Shown one piece after another: positions 8,724-18,538 of a stretch of 64,000 bases of DNA. Where the stretch lies: assembly GCF_011064595.1 (NCBI RefSeq), contig NZ_JAALJI010000011.1, forward strand, positions 1 to 64,000, read 5' to 3'. Numbering within the stretch: position 1 is the stretch's first letter; each line of letters opens with the position of its first letter. This stretch comes from Paludisphaera soli (GTDB taxonomy: Bacteria > Planctomycetota > Planctomycetia > Isosphaerales > Isosphaeraceae). The translations under genes were made by a program, and so were the position numbers. The notes beneath the pieces are model-generated. The model was not told the origin of the DNA. It did not search any database and worked only from the letters and a program-made list of their open reading frames with translations.

Positions 8724-10034
8724 ATGATCTTGCGACGGAATCGCGGCGGCCGGACCCGGATCGTCGCGGCCCTGGCGGCTTCGGCCTGGCTCGCGGCCCC
8801 GGCCTGGGGGTCTCCGACCTACAGCATCCGGCGGATGGAGAACGTCAACTTCTCCCGGCCGAACGACTCGGGGCAGGTCGTCTCGGACTACGGCTACGGC
8901 AGCCAGGAGTTCTTCCTCGCCGACGGCTTCGGTCCCCGGGCGGGCTCGCCGGGGCGGACGATCGCCGAGGGGACGCCGGACGCGCACCTCCTGGGGGGGC
9001 CCATCACCGACGACCGCGCCATCTTGCTCAACAACCGGGAGCAGGGGGCCACCATGGTGCTCGTCCCGGCGAGCACCATCCGCCCCGGCGCGACCGGGAG
9101 CGCCGGCCAGGCGGCCCTGCTCGATGGCGGGGCCGTCACGCTGCTGGGGACGCTGGGAGGGCTGCACAGCGCCCCCAGGGCCCTCAACGACTCGGGACAG
9201 GTCGTCGGCCGGTCGAATCTCGGGGACGGGTCCGTCCACGCCTTCCGCTCCAGCGGCGGGACCATGCAGGACCTGGGAGCCCTCCCCGGCGGGGGCTCCT
9301 CGTACGCGACGGCGATCAACAACGCCGGCGACGTCGTCGGCTACTCGGCCGTCGGGCCGTCTGCGAACCTGTCGGCCCCCTCCTACTGGAACGGGGCGCG
9401 ATTCTGGGAGACCCTCGACCAGCCCGACGGCTCCGCCGTCAGCCGGGAGGCGACCACCCACGCCGTGCTCTTCCGCGACGGCCAGGTCGTCGACCTGGGG
9501 ACGCTCGGCGGGGGGTCGAGCTACGCCAGCGGGATCAACGACGCCGGCCTGATCGTCGGGACCGCCGAGACGGCCTCGGGACAGAGCCGCGCGTTCGCCT
9601 ACCAGGACGGCAAGATGACCGACCTGGGCGTCCTGACCGGGACGCCCCCGTCGATCATCGGCCGGGATGGGGAGAGCACGGCGCTCGACGTCGACGACCT
9701 GGGGCGGATCGTCGGCTCGGCGAACGGGCGGGCGTTCCTCTACCAGGACGGCAAGATGGCCGACCTGAACGACTTCGTCACGCTCCCGCCCCACACGACC
9801 CTGGTGGCGGCTTACTCGATCAACAACCTCGGCCAGATCATGGCCGGGTCGATCCGCTTCAACGAGGACGGTAGCCTGGGCCAGGATGGTTTCGACACCT
9901 ACCTGCTGACCCCGACCGAGCTGGGCGCCCCGAACTACGCCATCGAGACCCCCGAGCCGACCGCCCTGGCCCTCCCCCTGCTCGCCGCCGCCTGGATGGG
10001 CGTGCGGGCCCTCCGCCGCCGCGACCGCCGCTGA
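8724..10034 (+). CDS. Exported HAF-repeat protein with PEP-CTERM-like tail
   Basis: 436 residues. A signal peptide (ALAASAWLAAPAWG) follows the ATG, which has GGGAGGAG eight bases upstream. The body carries several HAF-type units of the form DLGxLGGxxSxAxxINdxGxVVGxS: VTLLGTLGGLHSAPRALNDS, MQDLGALPGGGSSYATAINN, VVDLGTLGGGSSYASGINDA and MTDLGVLTG. HAF repeats form extracellular beta-propeller-like structures in planctomycete and proteobacterial proteins; no catalytic function is known. The C-terminus has TPEPTALALPLL, a short hydrophobic helix and RRRDRR, the pattern of PEP-CTERM sorting signals. Envelope or matrix location is inferred. Confidence 0.85.
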   Translation: MILRRNRGGRTRIVAALAASAWLAAPAWGSPTYSIRRMENVNFSRPNDSGQVVSDYGYGSQEFFLADGFGPRAGSPGRTIAEGTPDAHLLGGPITDDRAILLNNREQGATMVLVPASTIRPGATGSAGQAALLDGGAVTLLGTLGGLHSAPRALNDSGQVVGRSNLGDGSVHAFRSSGGTMQDLGALPGGGSSYATAINNAGDVVGYSAVGPSANLSAPSYWNGARFWETLDQPDGSAVSREATTHAVLFRDGQVVDLGTLGGGSSYASGINDAGLIVGTAETASGQSRAFAYQDGKMTDLGVLTGTPPSIIGRDGESTALDVDDLGRIVGSANGRAFLYQDGKMADLNDFVTLPPHTTLVAAYSINNLGQIMAGSIRFNEDGSLGQDGFDTYLLTPTELGAPNYAIETPEPTALALPLLAAAWMGVRALRRRDRR

Positions 10035-10151
10035 AGGATGGCCCCGGCCCCCTTCGCGTCGTCGGTACGCCTTTGAAGTCCGCCCCGCGCCGTCCTAAGC
10101 TCTCATGGTGGGTCGCATCGATCGACTGTGGCAAGAACGGGGACGTGACGC

Positions 10152-11219
10152 ATGAATCGTCGAACGGGGATGGCGGGGCTGGCGCTAGCGGCGGGTCTCC
10201 TGGCCGGGGCGCCGGCCGGGGCGCAGATGATGTATCCGGGCGGCTACGGCGGCTACGGCATGAGCCGGTGGGGGGCGGACCCTGGCGCGGGCTACATGGC
10301 GGGGCTGGGCGCCTACGCCCGCGACAAGGGGGTCTACCAGGTGGAGAAGGCCAAGGCCGACGCCATCAACCTCCAGACCATGATCAAGTGGAACCAGGCC
10401 CTCCGCGTCCGCCAGGCCCAGCTCCGCGCGGACAAGGCCAAGGAGGACGCGAGGCGCGACGCCGAGCGCGAGACGCGCGTGGAAGTCCGCGAGGCGCGCG
10501 ACGGCACCACGCTCAACAACCTCCTGATGCAGATCCTCGACTCCGACCCCGGCGCGGCCCACGCCGGCCGGACGGCCACGCCGCTGAGCGAGGCGGCCAT
10601 CCGCGAGATCCCGTTCGAATGGGACAGCGAGGCGATCAGCCTTTGCCTGGACCAGATGACCGGCGACGGCCCCGTCCCGTCGCCCCTGGCCGACGACCGC
10701 TACGCGGCGGACCGGGCCGCGGTCAAGGAGGCGGTCGACGCGGCCGTGGCCGAGGACCTGAAGGGCGCCGTCGCCCCCGCCACGCTCGACCGCGTCCGCG
10801 CCGCGACCTCGAAGCTCCGGGCCGACTTCGCCGCCCACGCCTCCGAGCTGGACCCGGGCTACCTGGACGCGAAGGACTACCTCACCACGCTCGACGGCCT
10901 CTCGCGGCTGCTGGGCGACCCCAGCATGAAGGCCCTGCTGGAGCGGCTCGAAGCCGGCCAGGAGCGGACCGTGGGGGACCTGATCGCCTTCATGAACTCG
11001 TTCAACCTGCGGTTCGGCCCGGCGACCACCGAGCGCCAGGTCGAGATCTACGAGCGGCTGATCCCGGCGCTCGCCGCGATCCGCGACGCCGCCGTCGCCG
11101 CCCGCACGACCCAGCCCGCCCCGGCCGACCCCGACGGCGCGGCCCTCCGCGCGGCGGCCTCGGCCGCGTTCAAGGGGATGGACTGGAAGGAGCTCGACGC
11201 CCACGCCAAGAGCCGCTGA
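10152..11219 (+). CDS. Secreted protein of unknown function
   Basis: 355 residues with a signal peptide (GMAGLALAAGLLAGAPAGA, cleavage before QMMYPGG). A short Gly/Tyr-rich stretch (YPGGYGGYGMSRWG) follows the cleavage site. Residues about 60-115 are a charged helix likely to form a coiled coil (KADAINLQTMIKWNQALRVR ... DKAKEDARRDAERETRVE). The rest is alpha-helical and contains EAAIREIPFEWDSEAISLCL. I do not recognise a domain. Similar secreted coiled-coil proteins are common in Isosphaeraceae, which is only a general impression. It is convergent with the small membrane-protein gene, and the short spacer between them contains an imperfect GCGGGG/CCCCGC hairpin. Confidence 0.7.
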   Translation: MNRRTGMAGLALAAGLLAGAPAGAQMMYPGGYGGYGMSRWGADPGAGYMAGLGAYARDKGVYQVEKAKADAINLQTMIKWNQALRVRQAQLRADKAKEDARRDAERETRVEVREARDGTTLNNLLMQILDSDPGAAHAGRTATPLSEAAIREIPFEWDSEAISLCLDQMTGDGPVPSPLADDRYAADRAAVKEAVDAAVAEDLKGAVAPATLDRVRAATSKLRADFAAHASELDPGYLDAKDYLTTLDGLSRLLGDPSMKALLERLEAGQERTVGDLIAFMNSFNLRFGPATTERQVEIYERLIPALAAIRDAAVAARTTQPAPADPDGAALRAAASAAFKGMDWKELDAHAKSR

Positions 11220-11265
11220 CCGGCCGTTGATCGACGCGGGGCGGGGCGGCCCGACGCCCCCCGCC

Positions 11266-11568
11266 TCACGGGATCGCGGCCCAGAAGAAGACGAGCACCG
11301 CCGCGATCACGATCAGCCACGCCAGGCCCCGCACGGTCGACAGGCTGGCGAAGCTCCCGGTCGCCGCGGCGAAGGCCGCGCCCAGGCCGAGGAAGGACCC
11401 CGCCAGGCCCGCCTTCGCGACGATCCGGACCGTGCCGAACGCGTCCGCGCCGAGCACGTACGCGCACCCCGCGCCCGCCAGCAGGCCGACGCCGAGCCCG
11501 AGCATGGGGATGGCCGCAGTCCGCGCCGCCCTCGCGTTGAGCCGCCGCCCGAATTCGAAAGGATCCAT
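11266..11568 (-). CDS. Small membrane protein of unknown function
   Basis: 100 residues from an ATG at 11568 (MDPFEFGRRLNAR), preceded by an AGAGGGGGG purine run; an in-frame start at 11613 is possible but has less support. Three hydrophobic segments are visible: AAIPMLGLGVGLLAGAGCAY, AGLAGSFLGLGAAFAAATG and GLAWLIVIAAVLVFFWAAIP, so an inner-membrane location is likely. No known domain is recognised. It lies on the same strand as, and downstream of, the metal ATPase gene with a gap of about 100 bases, so co-transcription is possible. Confidence 0.6.
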   Translation of the reverse strand: MDPFEFGRRLNARAARTAAIPMLGLGVGLLAGAGCAYVLGADAFGTVRIVAKAGLAGSFLGLGAAFAAATGSFASLSTVRGLAWLIVIAAVLVFFWAAIP

Positions 11569-11664
11569 GCCGCCCCCCTCTTCCGGTCGATCGACCGACC
11601 CCGAGCCTATCACCGGCCCCGTCCTGGGACAAGTGTAGGCTGAGCCGAAGGCCCCGGGCCCGCG

Positions 11665-13551
11665 TCAGCGCGAGGCGTCGCGGGGCTTCGGGCCGTAGTC
11701 GGTGAGGGTGCGGGGGGGGACGGCGGCGCGCAGGGCGTTGAGGACGGCGACGACGTCGATGACCTCCTGCGTGATCGCCCCGGCGGTGGGGGGGAGATGG
11801 CCCGCCGCCGCGACGCCCATGCCGATCAGGCTCAGCGCCATGCCGCCGACGGCGCTCTGCAGGGCGATCGTCCGCATCCGGCGGCCGATGTGCAGCAGCT
11901 CGTCCACGCGCTCCAGCGAGCTTTCCAGGATCACTGCACCGGCGGCCTCGGCGGTGACGTCGCTGGCCTGGCCGAAGGCGATCCCCACGGTCGCGGCGGT
12001 CAGGGCCGGGGCGTCGTTGATTCCGTCGCCCAGGAACACGGTGTCGGCCTTCGCGGTCGCCTCGCGCACCAGGGCCAGCTTCTGCTCCGGGCTCTGGGAG
12101 GCGAACACCTCGTCGATGCCGACCTTCTCGGCCAGGTAGCGGACCTCGCTCTCGCGGTCGCCCGAGACCATCAGGATGCGGGTGAACCCGTGCCTGGGCC
12201 GCAGGTGCCGGATGAACGGCCGGCCCTCCTCGCGGGGCTCGTCGCGGAACCGCAAGGTCGCCGCGTAGCGGCCGTCGACCAGCGCGACGCACTCCAGCCC
12301 CCCCGCCGGCGGCGGCAGCGCCGCGGCCGACTCCGGCGACTGCGCCGCCAGCTTCTTCCTGCTGGTCACCTGGATGGACCGCCCGCCGACCTCGCCGCGC
12401 AGGCCCTCGCCGGGACGCTCGCCGACCTCCTCGGCCTCGTGCAAGGCCAGCCCGGCCTCGGCCGCCCCCTCGACGATCGCCGAGGCCAGCGGGTGCCGCG
12501 AGTAGCGCTCCAGGCTGGCGACCGCCGCGAGCGCCTCGTCGGCGGTGAAGCCCGGCGCGGGGAGGACCTCGATCAGCTTCGGCTTGCCGTAGGTGAGCGT
12601 CCCCGTCTTGTCGAAGATCGCCACCCGGCAGGTCCCGACCCGCTCCAGCACGGCCGGGTCCTTGATGATGATCCCCCGACGCGCCGCCAGCGACACCGCG
12701 CCGATGATCGCCGTCGGGATCGCGATCAGGAGGGGGCAGGGGGTGGCCACCACCAGCACGGCCAGGAACCGCACCGGGTCGCCGCTGAACGCCCAGGCCC
12801 CGATCGCGATGGCGACGGCCAGCGGCGTGTAGATCGCGCCGATCTGGTCGCCCAGCCTTCGCAGCCGGGGCCGGCGCTGCTCGGACTCGCGCATGACCTC
12901 CATGATCTTGGCGTACCGCGAGTCGACGGCGGACTTCTCCGCCCGGATCGTCAGCGCCCCCTCGCCGTTGATCGCGCCGGAGAGCACTTCCGACCCGGCG
13001 GCCTTGGGGAGCAGGTAGGGCTCGCCGGTCAGGTACGCCTCGTTCATCGTGCTCCGGCCTTCGAGGACCACGCCGTCGACGGGGCAGGTCTCGTGCGGGA
13101 AGACGACGAGGGCGTCGCCGACCGCCACCTCGGCCAGCGGCACGTCGACCAGGCCGCCGTCCGCCTTGCGGTGGGCCGTCGACGGCATCCGCTTCGCCAG
13201 CGCCTCCAGCGCGTACGAGGCCCGCCGCACCGCATACGACTCCAGCGCCTGCCCGCCCGAGAGCATCAGCACCACCAGCGTCCCGGCGAGGTATTCCCCC
13301 AGGATCACCGACGTGACGATCGAGATCCCCGCCAGCAGGTCCGAGCTGAACTCCAGCCGGACGAGCTTCGCCCCCAACTCCAAAACCAGCGGCGCCCCGC
13401 ACGCGAGCGCGACCCACAACGGCACGTCCTGAGCCGCCCCGCCGAAGCCGAACCGGAGGATCAGGTGCACGGCGATCGCGACCACGGCGACCGCCGCGAT
13501 CACGATCTCTTTCGATAAACCCGCGAAGGCATCAAAGCGCGTTTGATTCAT
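11665..13551 (-). CDS. P1B-type heavy-metal-translocating ATPase
   Basis: About 628 residues from an ATG at 13551 ([15 protein letters not shown]). The open frame extends upstream only because an intergenic repeat happens to be open. The order of motifs is that of P1B ATPases: TGEP in the actuator domain, [11 protein letters not shown] in the ion-binding membrane helix, DKTGTLT phosphorylation site and [10 protein letters not shown] hinge. There is no N-terminal heavy-metal-binding domain and no His-rich tail. The membrane motif is TPC rather than CPC or SPC, and the last helices contain [15 protein letters not shown]. In published P1B classifications TPC plus QExxD are linked with the P1B-5 group (Ni/Fe). 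The substrate is therefore inferred and uncertain. Confidence 0.9.
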   Translation of the reverse strand: MNQTRFDAFAGLSKEIVIAAVAVVAIAVHLILRFGFGGAAQDVPLWVALACGAPLVLELGAKLVRLEFSSDLLAGISIVTSVILGEYLAGTLVVLMLSGGQALESYAVRRASYALEALAKRMPSTAHRKADGGLVDVPLAEVAVGDALVVFPHETCPVDGVVLEGRSTMNEAYLTGEPYLLPKAAGSEVLSGAINGEGALTIRAEKSAVDSRYAKIMEVMRESEQRRPRLRRLGDQIGAIYTPLAVAIAIGAWAFSGDPVRFLAVLVVATPCPLLIAIPTAIIGAVSLAARRGIIIKDPAVLERVGTCRVAIFDKTGTLTYGKPKLIEVLPAPGFTADEALAAVASLERYSRHPLASAIVEGAAEAGLALHEAEEVGERPGEGLRGEVGGRSIQVTSRKKLAAQSPESAAALPPPAGGLECVALVDGRYAATLRFRDEPREEGRPFIRHLRPRHGFTRILMVSGDRESEVRYLAEKVGIDEVFASQSPEQKLALVREATAKADTVFLGDGINDAPALTAATVGIAFGQASDVTAEAAGAVILESSLERVDELLHIGRRMRTIALQSAVGGMALSLIGMGVAAAGHLPPTAGAITQEVIDVVAVLNALRAAVPPRTLTDYGPKPRDASR

Positions 13552-13570
13552 GCCGTGAGCCGAGCTGGAA

Positions 13571-13752
13571 TCCCCTTCCCCCCTGGTGGGGGAAGGTGGC
13601 CCGGAGGGCCGGATGAGGGGGACCATCAAGGCGGACGAGCAGGGAGGGCGACGGGATTCCGAAGGCGGATGACGCCGACGGCCTCCGTGCTCGCCCCCCC
13701 CCTCATCCGGCCTTCGGCCACCTTCTCCCACGGGGGGAGAAGGACGATTCGC
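13571..13752. repeat. Paired inverted intergenic repeat, copy 2
   Basis: Left arm 13571-13623 (CCTTCCCCCCTGGTGGGGGA, then AAGGTGGCCCGGAGGGCCGG and ATGAGGGGG). The core resembles ACCATCAAGGCGGAC. The right arm at about 13698-13752 is the inverted version and ends GGACGATTCGCGACG. It matches the copies at 43171-43328 and 51106-51280. It sits just upstream of the metal ATPase gene and downstream of the serine hydrolase gene. Confidence 0.85.
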
Positions 13753-13774
13753 GACGCCCGGGGGGCAATTCGGA

Positions 13775-15253
13775 TTACTCCGCCTCGCCGACGAGCGCCG
13801 GGGCTTTGGTCGCGCCGAAGCCGACGTTCATCTCGGGGGCGACGGTGGCCTTGTCGCCGTCGAACTGGATGCGGTAGGTGAGTCGGAACGGGGTCTGGAC
13901 GAGGACGACCTGGGCGGTCAGCACGTCGTCGGCCGTCCAGGCGGCGGAGGCGGCGACGGGCTGCTCGGGGAAGCCGCCGATCGCGGCGCGGGACTTGGCC
14001 CACGCGCCCCGGCCGCAGGGGATTCGGTGCTCGGCGCCGCCCGCGCGGAGGACCAGCGTCGTCGCGCCGTCGCCGGACTCGACCCGCAGGGATTCCAGCT
14101 TGCGCGGGTTGGGCTCGAACGCGAAGGTCCGGCCGACCGCCTTCACCGACGAGCCGGGCTCGGCGGCGCCCTCGGGGGTTCGCATCTTCAGGCCCTTGAG
14201 CGTTTGCGCGAGGGCCTCGCGGGCGGCCGGGTCGGCGGGGAGCGCGTCCTCGTGGAGCGCGGGCAGGAGCTTGTCCCAGGCGAGGTCGAGGACGGCCTGC
14301 ATGTCCTTCACGGCGCTGGTGATCGCCAGCACGGCGTCCTGATCGGGCATGACGACGCAGTACTGGCCGAACGCGCCGTCGCCCCGATACGCGCCGTGGC
14401 GGGCCCGCCAGAACTGGTAGCCGTAGCCCTGCTCCCAGTCGCTCCGGGGATTGCTGCCGTTGGAGGTCTGGAGCGCCGTGGCGGCGTCCACCCAGGCCTC
14501 GGGGACGAGCTGCTTGCCGTTCCAGCGGCCCTTCTGGAGGTAGAGCTGCCCGAACTTGGCGATGTCCTCGGTGCGGACGCTGAGGCCGTAGCCCCCCAGC
14601 GAGACCCCTTGCGGGCTGGCGGCCCATTCCGGGTCCTCGATCCCCAGCGGCTCGAACAGGCGGGCCTGCAGGTAGTCGAGCACGGTCTGGCCGGTCGCCT
14701 TCTGGACGATGGCCGAGGCCATGTAGGTGCCCGACGTGTTGTACAGGAAGTGCGTCCCCGGCTTGTGCGGGACGGGGTGGGCGAGGAAGACCTTGGTCCA
14801 GACCTCCCCCTCGGGCCGCTTGGGCTCGTCCTGGTGGCCGGTCGACATCCGCAGCAGGTCGCTGACGCGCATCGCCTTGAGGTTGGCGGAGGGCTCGGCC
14901 GGGGCGTCCTCGGGGAAGAACTTCAGGACCGGGTCGTCGACGCTCAGCTTCCCCTCGGCGACGGCCAGGCCGACGGCGGTGGAGGTGAAGCTCTTGCTCA
15001 GCGAGTACAGCTCGTGGCGGGTCTCGGCGTCGTAGGGGGACCACCAGCCCTCGGCCACGACCTTGCCGTGGCGGACGAGCATCACGCTGTGGAACGAGTC
15101 GACCGCGTCGGCCGCGAGCACGAACTCCCGCAGGGCCTTCGACGACACCCCCTGCGCCTCGGGCTCGCCCCGCGAGAGGGGCTCGGCCGCCGTCGCCGCC
15201 GCCCCGAGACACGCCAGCAGGCCCGCCGTCCAGCCGATCCGATTCCGCAACAT
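13775..15253 (-). CDS. Exported serine hydrolase, beta-lactamase class C family
   Basis: 492 residues from an ATG at 15253, with GGGAGGG upstream and a signal peptide ([15 protein letters not shown]). The beta-lactamase/transpeptidase fold is shown by SLSK at residues 84-87 (the SxxK nucleophile and base, in [15 protein letters not shown]), followed by [22 protein letters not shown] and [12 protein letters not shown] (the tyrosine motif). [19 protein letters not shown] and the GYGYQFW region are usual for penicillin-binding-protein-like esterases. A C-terminal domain of about 130 residues is beta-rich. The likely activity is esterase or peptidase on an extracytoplasmic substrate. True beta-lactamase activity is unlikely, since these proteins rarely act on antibiotics. 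Confidence 0.85.
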   Translation of the reverse strand: MLRNRIGWTAGLLACLGAAATAAEPLSRGEPEAQGVSSKALREFVLAADAVDSFHSVMLVRHGKVVAEGWWSPYDAETRHELYSLSKSFTSTAVGLAVAEGKLSVDDPVLKFFPEDAPAEPSANLKAMRVSDLLRMSTGHQDEPKRPEGEVWTKVFLAHPVPHKPGTHFLYNTSGTYMASAIVQKATGQTVLDYLQARLFEPLGIEDPEWAASPQGVSLGGYGLSVRTEDIAKFGQLYLQKGRWNGKQLVPEAWVDAATALQTSNGSNPRSDWEQGYGYQFWRARHGAYRGDGAFGQYCVVMPDQDAVLAITSAVKDMQAVLDLAWDKLLPALHEDALPADPAAREALAQTLKGLKMRTPEGAAEPGSSVKAVGRTFAFEPNPRKLESLRVESGDGATTLVLRAGGAEHRIPCGRGAWAKSRAAIGGFPEQPVAASAAWTADDVLTAQVVLVQTPFRLTYRIQFDGDKATVAPEMNVGFGATKAPALVGEAE

Positions 15254-15339
15254 CGCCGCGCCCTCCCGCCCCGTCTCACCGCCCATCGACGCCGCGCCCA
15301 TTGGACGCCGCGCCGGGGCGGGGATCAAGGGGCGGCCGC

Positions 15340-17127
15340 TCAGGGCCGGATTTCGCGGATCAAGCGGCGGGTCGGTTCCGGGGCCCGGCGTTCGCGGAGT
15401 CGCCAGAGGAGTTCCTCGGGGGCGACGGCTCGGACGGAGTCGGGCAGGCGTTCGGCGCACCAGGCGGCGGGGGCGTAGCCGCGGCGGGCGCCCCGGGCGC
15501 GGGCGTCGTCCTGGGGGGTGTTCTCGGCCTCCTCGTCGGGGCCGGGGGCGCGGAGGAACCAGGACCAGGCGTGCACGACGGCCCAGTCGAGGCGCGGGGC
15601 GTCGGTCGGAGGCGCGGCCTCGGCCGTCTCGCGGATCTCGCGGGCGACCTTGGCCGGGGTGCCGGCGCGGGGACGGTCGTTCGCCTCGGCCCAGATCGAA
15701 TAGCGGGCGGTGACGACGGGGATCTCGACCCCGGCGCGGTCCTTGACCCAGAAGACCTCGCCGGCACCCCCCTCGTAGGGGGCGTACTGGAAGGCCAGGA
15801 TTCCCAGCAGGCCGTCGACCTCGGCGGCGAAGACCTCGCAGGCCTTGCGGGCGTCGGCCGAGCGCGCGTCGGCGAAGTTGAAGCCGACGATCGGGGTCCC
15901 GTTCCGGGCCATCAGCTCGCCGGTGCGGCGGGCGTGGCGGGCCAGCAGAGCCCAGCGGTCGGGGCGGTCGCGGGCGAAGAGGTCGGGATAGTAATAGCCG
16001 CCCCCCCACTCCAGGAACGAGTCGGCCGCGCCCTGGGTGGCCGCGGCGTGGTCGACGGCCGCCGGGACGAGCTGCGTCAGGTGGGCGAAGCAGGTCGACC
16101 AGCCGAACGGGATCAGGCCGCGTTCGGGGCTGCGCCAGAACTCCGCGTTGCCGAAGAAGTCCCCCTCCAGCCACTGGACGTTGTCGCCGTCGGTGAGGAC
16201 GAACGCGACGCCGCCCCGGCGGTCGTCCCAGTCGATCGAGCGCGGGTCGAACGGCCGCGTCTTGACCGGCGCGGCCCGGCGCGAGCCGGCCATGAGGACG
16301 GGCAGGTTCACGCACCAGTCGGTGGCGGTCTGGAAGTGGCCCTGGACGGTCGACGCCCGGGTCGTCTCGAACTCGTCGCCGCCGTTCCAGCCCAGTATCG
16401 GCGAGAGCGGCTCCAGCCACGCCAGGGCCTCGGCCGTGGTCGCGTCGTCCCCGTAGAGGGTGAACGCGCGGCGGGCGATCGCCAGGTCGCGGACGTTCGG
16501 CTTCTTCGGGTCCTGGCAGCAGAGCAGGCGGCGGTTGAACCGGTCGCGATAGGTGGCGAAGCACCAGGCCTGCGTCTTGCCGCGGGCGTCGGCCAGCAGG
16601 GCCAGCCCGCGCGCCCTGGCCTCGGGCTCCAGCTCCTCGTCGACGAGCACGCCGCCGAGCAGGCCGGCCAGGCTGGTCGCCACGTTCACCGAGAGGTCCG
16701 CGCCGGGGCGTCGGCCGTTGATCGGGCCCGGCGAATCGTCGCGGCGGTAGAGGATGTAACCCCGGACGATCCCCCGCGCCCGGAGGCGCTCCACCAGGTC
16801 CCACGGTTCGAAGACGCCCCGGAAGGCGACCGAGGGGAGCCGATTCAGGGTCCGCGCGTAGAGGGCTTCGACGTCGTCGTCGCCGGTCGCGACCCAGATC
16901 AGCTCGTCCCCCCGGCCCTCGTCCACGGCCGCCGCCGCCAGGCCGGCCGCCGACTGCATCAGCATCTGGTACGCCAGCCGGGGGGCGGGGAACCGCTCGT
17001 CCGAGGTCGTCCGCACCAGCGCCGCGGGGGGGGCCTGCTCGGGGAACCACCAGGGGGCGTCGTCGGCCCGGACGGGAGCGATCGCCGCCAGGAGGCCGAC
17101 GGCCGCGACGAGCGCGAGCCGGGTCAG
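15340..17127 (-). CDS. GxGYxYP-family putative glycoside hydrolase (CTG start)
   Basis: About 595 residues. The diagnostic motif GGGYYYP occurs in FLEWGGGYYYPDLFARD, and FVLTDGDNVQWLEGDFFGN is another signature of this family, which is grouped with putative glycoside hydrolases. A signal peptide (TRLALVAAVGLLAAIAPVRA) starts immediately. No ATG, GTG or TTG lies in frame before it, and the only plausible start is CTG at 17127, overlapping the TGA of the upstream aminotransferase as CTGA, with AAGGA eight bases upstream. Translational coupling is inferred. The next in-frame ATG would remove the signal peptide. The substrate is unknown. Confidence 0.85.
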   Translation of the reverse strand: MTRLALVAAVGLLAAIAPVRADDAPWWFPEQAPPAALVRTTSDERFPAPRLAYQMLMQSAAGLAAAAVDEGRGDELIWVATGDDDVEALYARTLNRLPSVAFRGVFEPWDLVERLRARGIVRGYILYRRDDSPGPINGRRPGADLSVNVATSLAGLLGGVLVDEELEPEARARGLALLADARGKTQAWCFATYRDRFNRRLLCCQDPKKPNVRDLAIARRAFTLYGDDATTAEALAWLEPLSPILGWNGGDEFETTRASTVQGHFQTATDWCVNLPVLMAGSRRAAPVKTRPFDPRSIDWDDRRGGVAFVLTDGDNVQWLEGDFFGNAEFWRSPERGLIPFGWSTCFAHLTQLVPAAVDHAAATQGAADSFLEWGGGYYYPDLFARDRPDRWALLARHARRTGELMARNGTPIVGFNFADARSADARKACEVFAAEVDGLLGILAFQYAPYEGGAGEVFWVKDRAGVEIPVVTARYSIWAEANDRPRAGTPAKVAREIRETAEAAPPTDAPRLDWAVVHAWSWFLRAPGPDEEAENTPQDDARARGARRGYAPAAWCAERLPDSVRAVAPEELLWRLRERRAPEPTRRLIREIRP

Positions 17128-18314
17128 CGGAGGGCTTCCTTGAGGCCGCGGAGGACGTAGCGGTTCTCTGAGCGGGTGCGGGAGGCGATGCGGATGAACT
17201 TGCCGGGCTCGAGGCCCTTCTTGTCGTCGCAGGCGCGGGCGTAGATGCCGCGGCGGACGAGCAGGCGGCAGACCAGGTCCTCGGCGGTCATGTCGTCGCG
17301 GCGGAGTTCCAGCAGGGCGAAGTTGGCGTGGGTGGGGTAGGCGTGGACGCCCGGCAGGGTCGTCAGAGCCTTGAAGAAGCGATGCGAGTGGCGGACGTAG
17401 TGGACCCGCTTGCGCTCGTAGTCGACCTGGAACTCGGGGCGGGAGTACAGGTCGAAGAAGTATTCGGCCAGGCCCGAGGAGTTCCAGAGGTAGCCGTTGT
17501 CGAGCAGGGACCTGACCCGCTCCGGGGCCATCACGGCGTAGCCGGCGCGGATGCCGGCGACGCCGAAGTCCTTCGACATGGACTTCACGACCATCACGTT
17601 CGGGAACCGGTCCAGCTCGCGGGTCAGGCTGCGGAAGGCGAAGCCGTCCCCCTCGCAGGCGAAATGGATGAAGCTCTCGTCGACGAGGATGTTGGGCACC
17701 TCGCTCAGCTCTTCGAGCATCGCCGTGAGCTTGGCGTGGGGGATGTAGCCGCCGTCCGGGTTGTTGGGGTTGATGAGGACGATGGTGTCGGGCTTCTCCC
17801 GGCGCACGGTCTGGATGTACTCGCCGACGTCGAACCGGAAGTCGTCCTCCTTGCGCAGGACGTTGTAGACGACCTCGGTGTCGGGGCGGACGAACTCGTG
17901 GTAGGGGGAGAACGTGGGCAGGTTCACCAGGATCTTCCGGCCGGTGAAGCGGTGGAGGATGGCCTGGATGATCTCGATGGCGCCGTTGCCGATGAACAGG
18001 CGGTCGGCCGGGAGCCCCAGCACGTTCGCCAGCTTGCCGGCGATCACCCGGTTCTGCGACGGGTAGAACTCCAGCAGCTTGCGGAGCTTGCCCGGCCGGA
18101 TCACCTCGCGATAGAGGTTGTCCAGGAACAGCTCGGTGGCGTAGGGGTTGGAGAGGAAGCAGGCGTCGACCCGCATCCGCAGCTCGGGGATCATCTTGAG
18201 GATGGTCGGCGCGCTGGGGGAGTGCGACCCGGCCTCCTGCTTGAGCCGCTTGAGCCGGTCGGCCAGGGCCGACTCGCGGGGGGAGAGCGGCCCCCGGCGG
18301 ATGACGGGACGCAT
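17124..18314 (-). CDS. Class I/II PLP-dependent aminotransferase, HisC-like
   Basis: About 396 residues if it starts at the ATG at 18314 (MRPVIRRGPL). GTG at 18401 or 18407 is an alternative and would add 29-31 residues. Fold-type I features: LFIGNGAIEIIQAIL (phosphate-binding loop), VLINPNNPDGGYIP, ILVDESFIHF (the Asp that pairs with the pyridine nitrogen) and KSMSKDFGVAGIRAGY, where K248 is the Schiff-base lysine. The C-terminus FIRIASRTRSENRYVLRGL supplies the carboxylate-binding Arg. It resembles histidinol-phosphate aminotransferases and threonine-phosphate decarboxylases. No his genes are nearby, so the substrate is open. Its stop overlaps the start of the GxGYxYP gene. Confidence 0.85.
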   Translation of the reverse strand: MRPVIRRGPLSPRESALADRLKRLKQEAGSHSPSAPTILKMIPELRMRVDACFLSNPYATELFLDNLYREVIRPGKLRKLLEFYPSQNRVIAGKLANVLGLPADRLFIGNGAIEIIQAILHRFTGRKILVNLPTFSPYHEFVRPDTEVVYNVLRKEDDFRFDVGEYIQTVRREKPDTIVLINPNNPDGGYIPHAKLTAMLEELSEVPNILVDESFIHFACEGDGFAFRSLTRELDRFPNVMVVKSMSKDFGVAGIRAGYAVMAPERVRSLLDNGYLWNSSGLAEYFFDLYSRPEFQVDYERKRVHYVRHSHRFFKALTTLPGVHAYPTHANFALLELRRDDMTAEDLVCRLLVRRGIYARACDDKKGLEPGKFIRIASRTRSENRYVLRGLKEALR

Positions 18315-18538
18315 GTGGGCCTCGAGCCATCGGGCCGAGACGCCCAGATCGAACGGGCGGGGTTTCCCCGGTTGCAGCCGATTCGGCGTCTGACCGATCA
18401 CGTCCACCTCGGTTTGGGTCGCTCGCGCGCGTCGCCCGCCGTCTCGCGGGGGTCGGGGCGTCGAGGGGGGATGCGATATCGACCGGGCCCCGCCGCGCGA
18501 ATCCGCGGTCGCCGCCGCTCCGGCCTCCGAAGACCTAC

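Noticed and set aside
13552-13731. N-terminal extension of the metal ATPase
   Set aside because: These 60 codons are the translated intergenic repeat; the conserved protein starts at MNQTRF.
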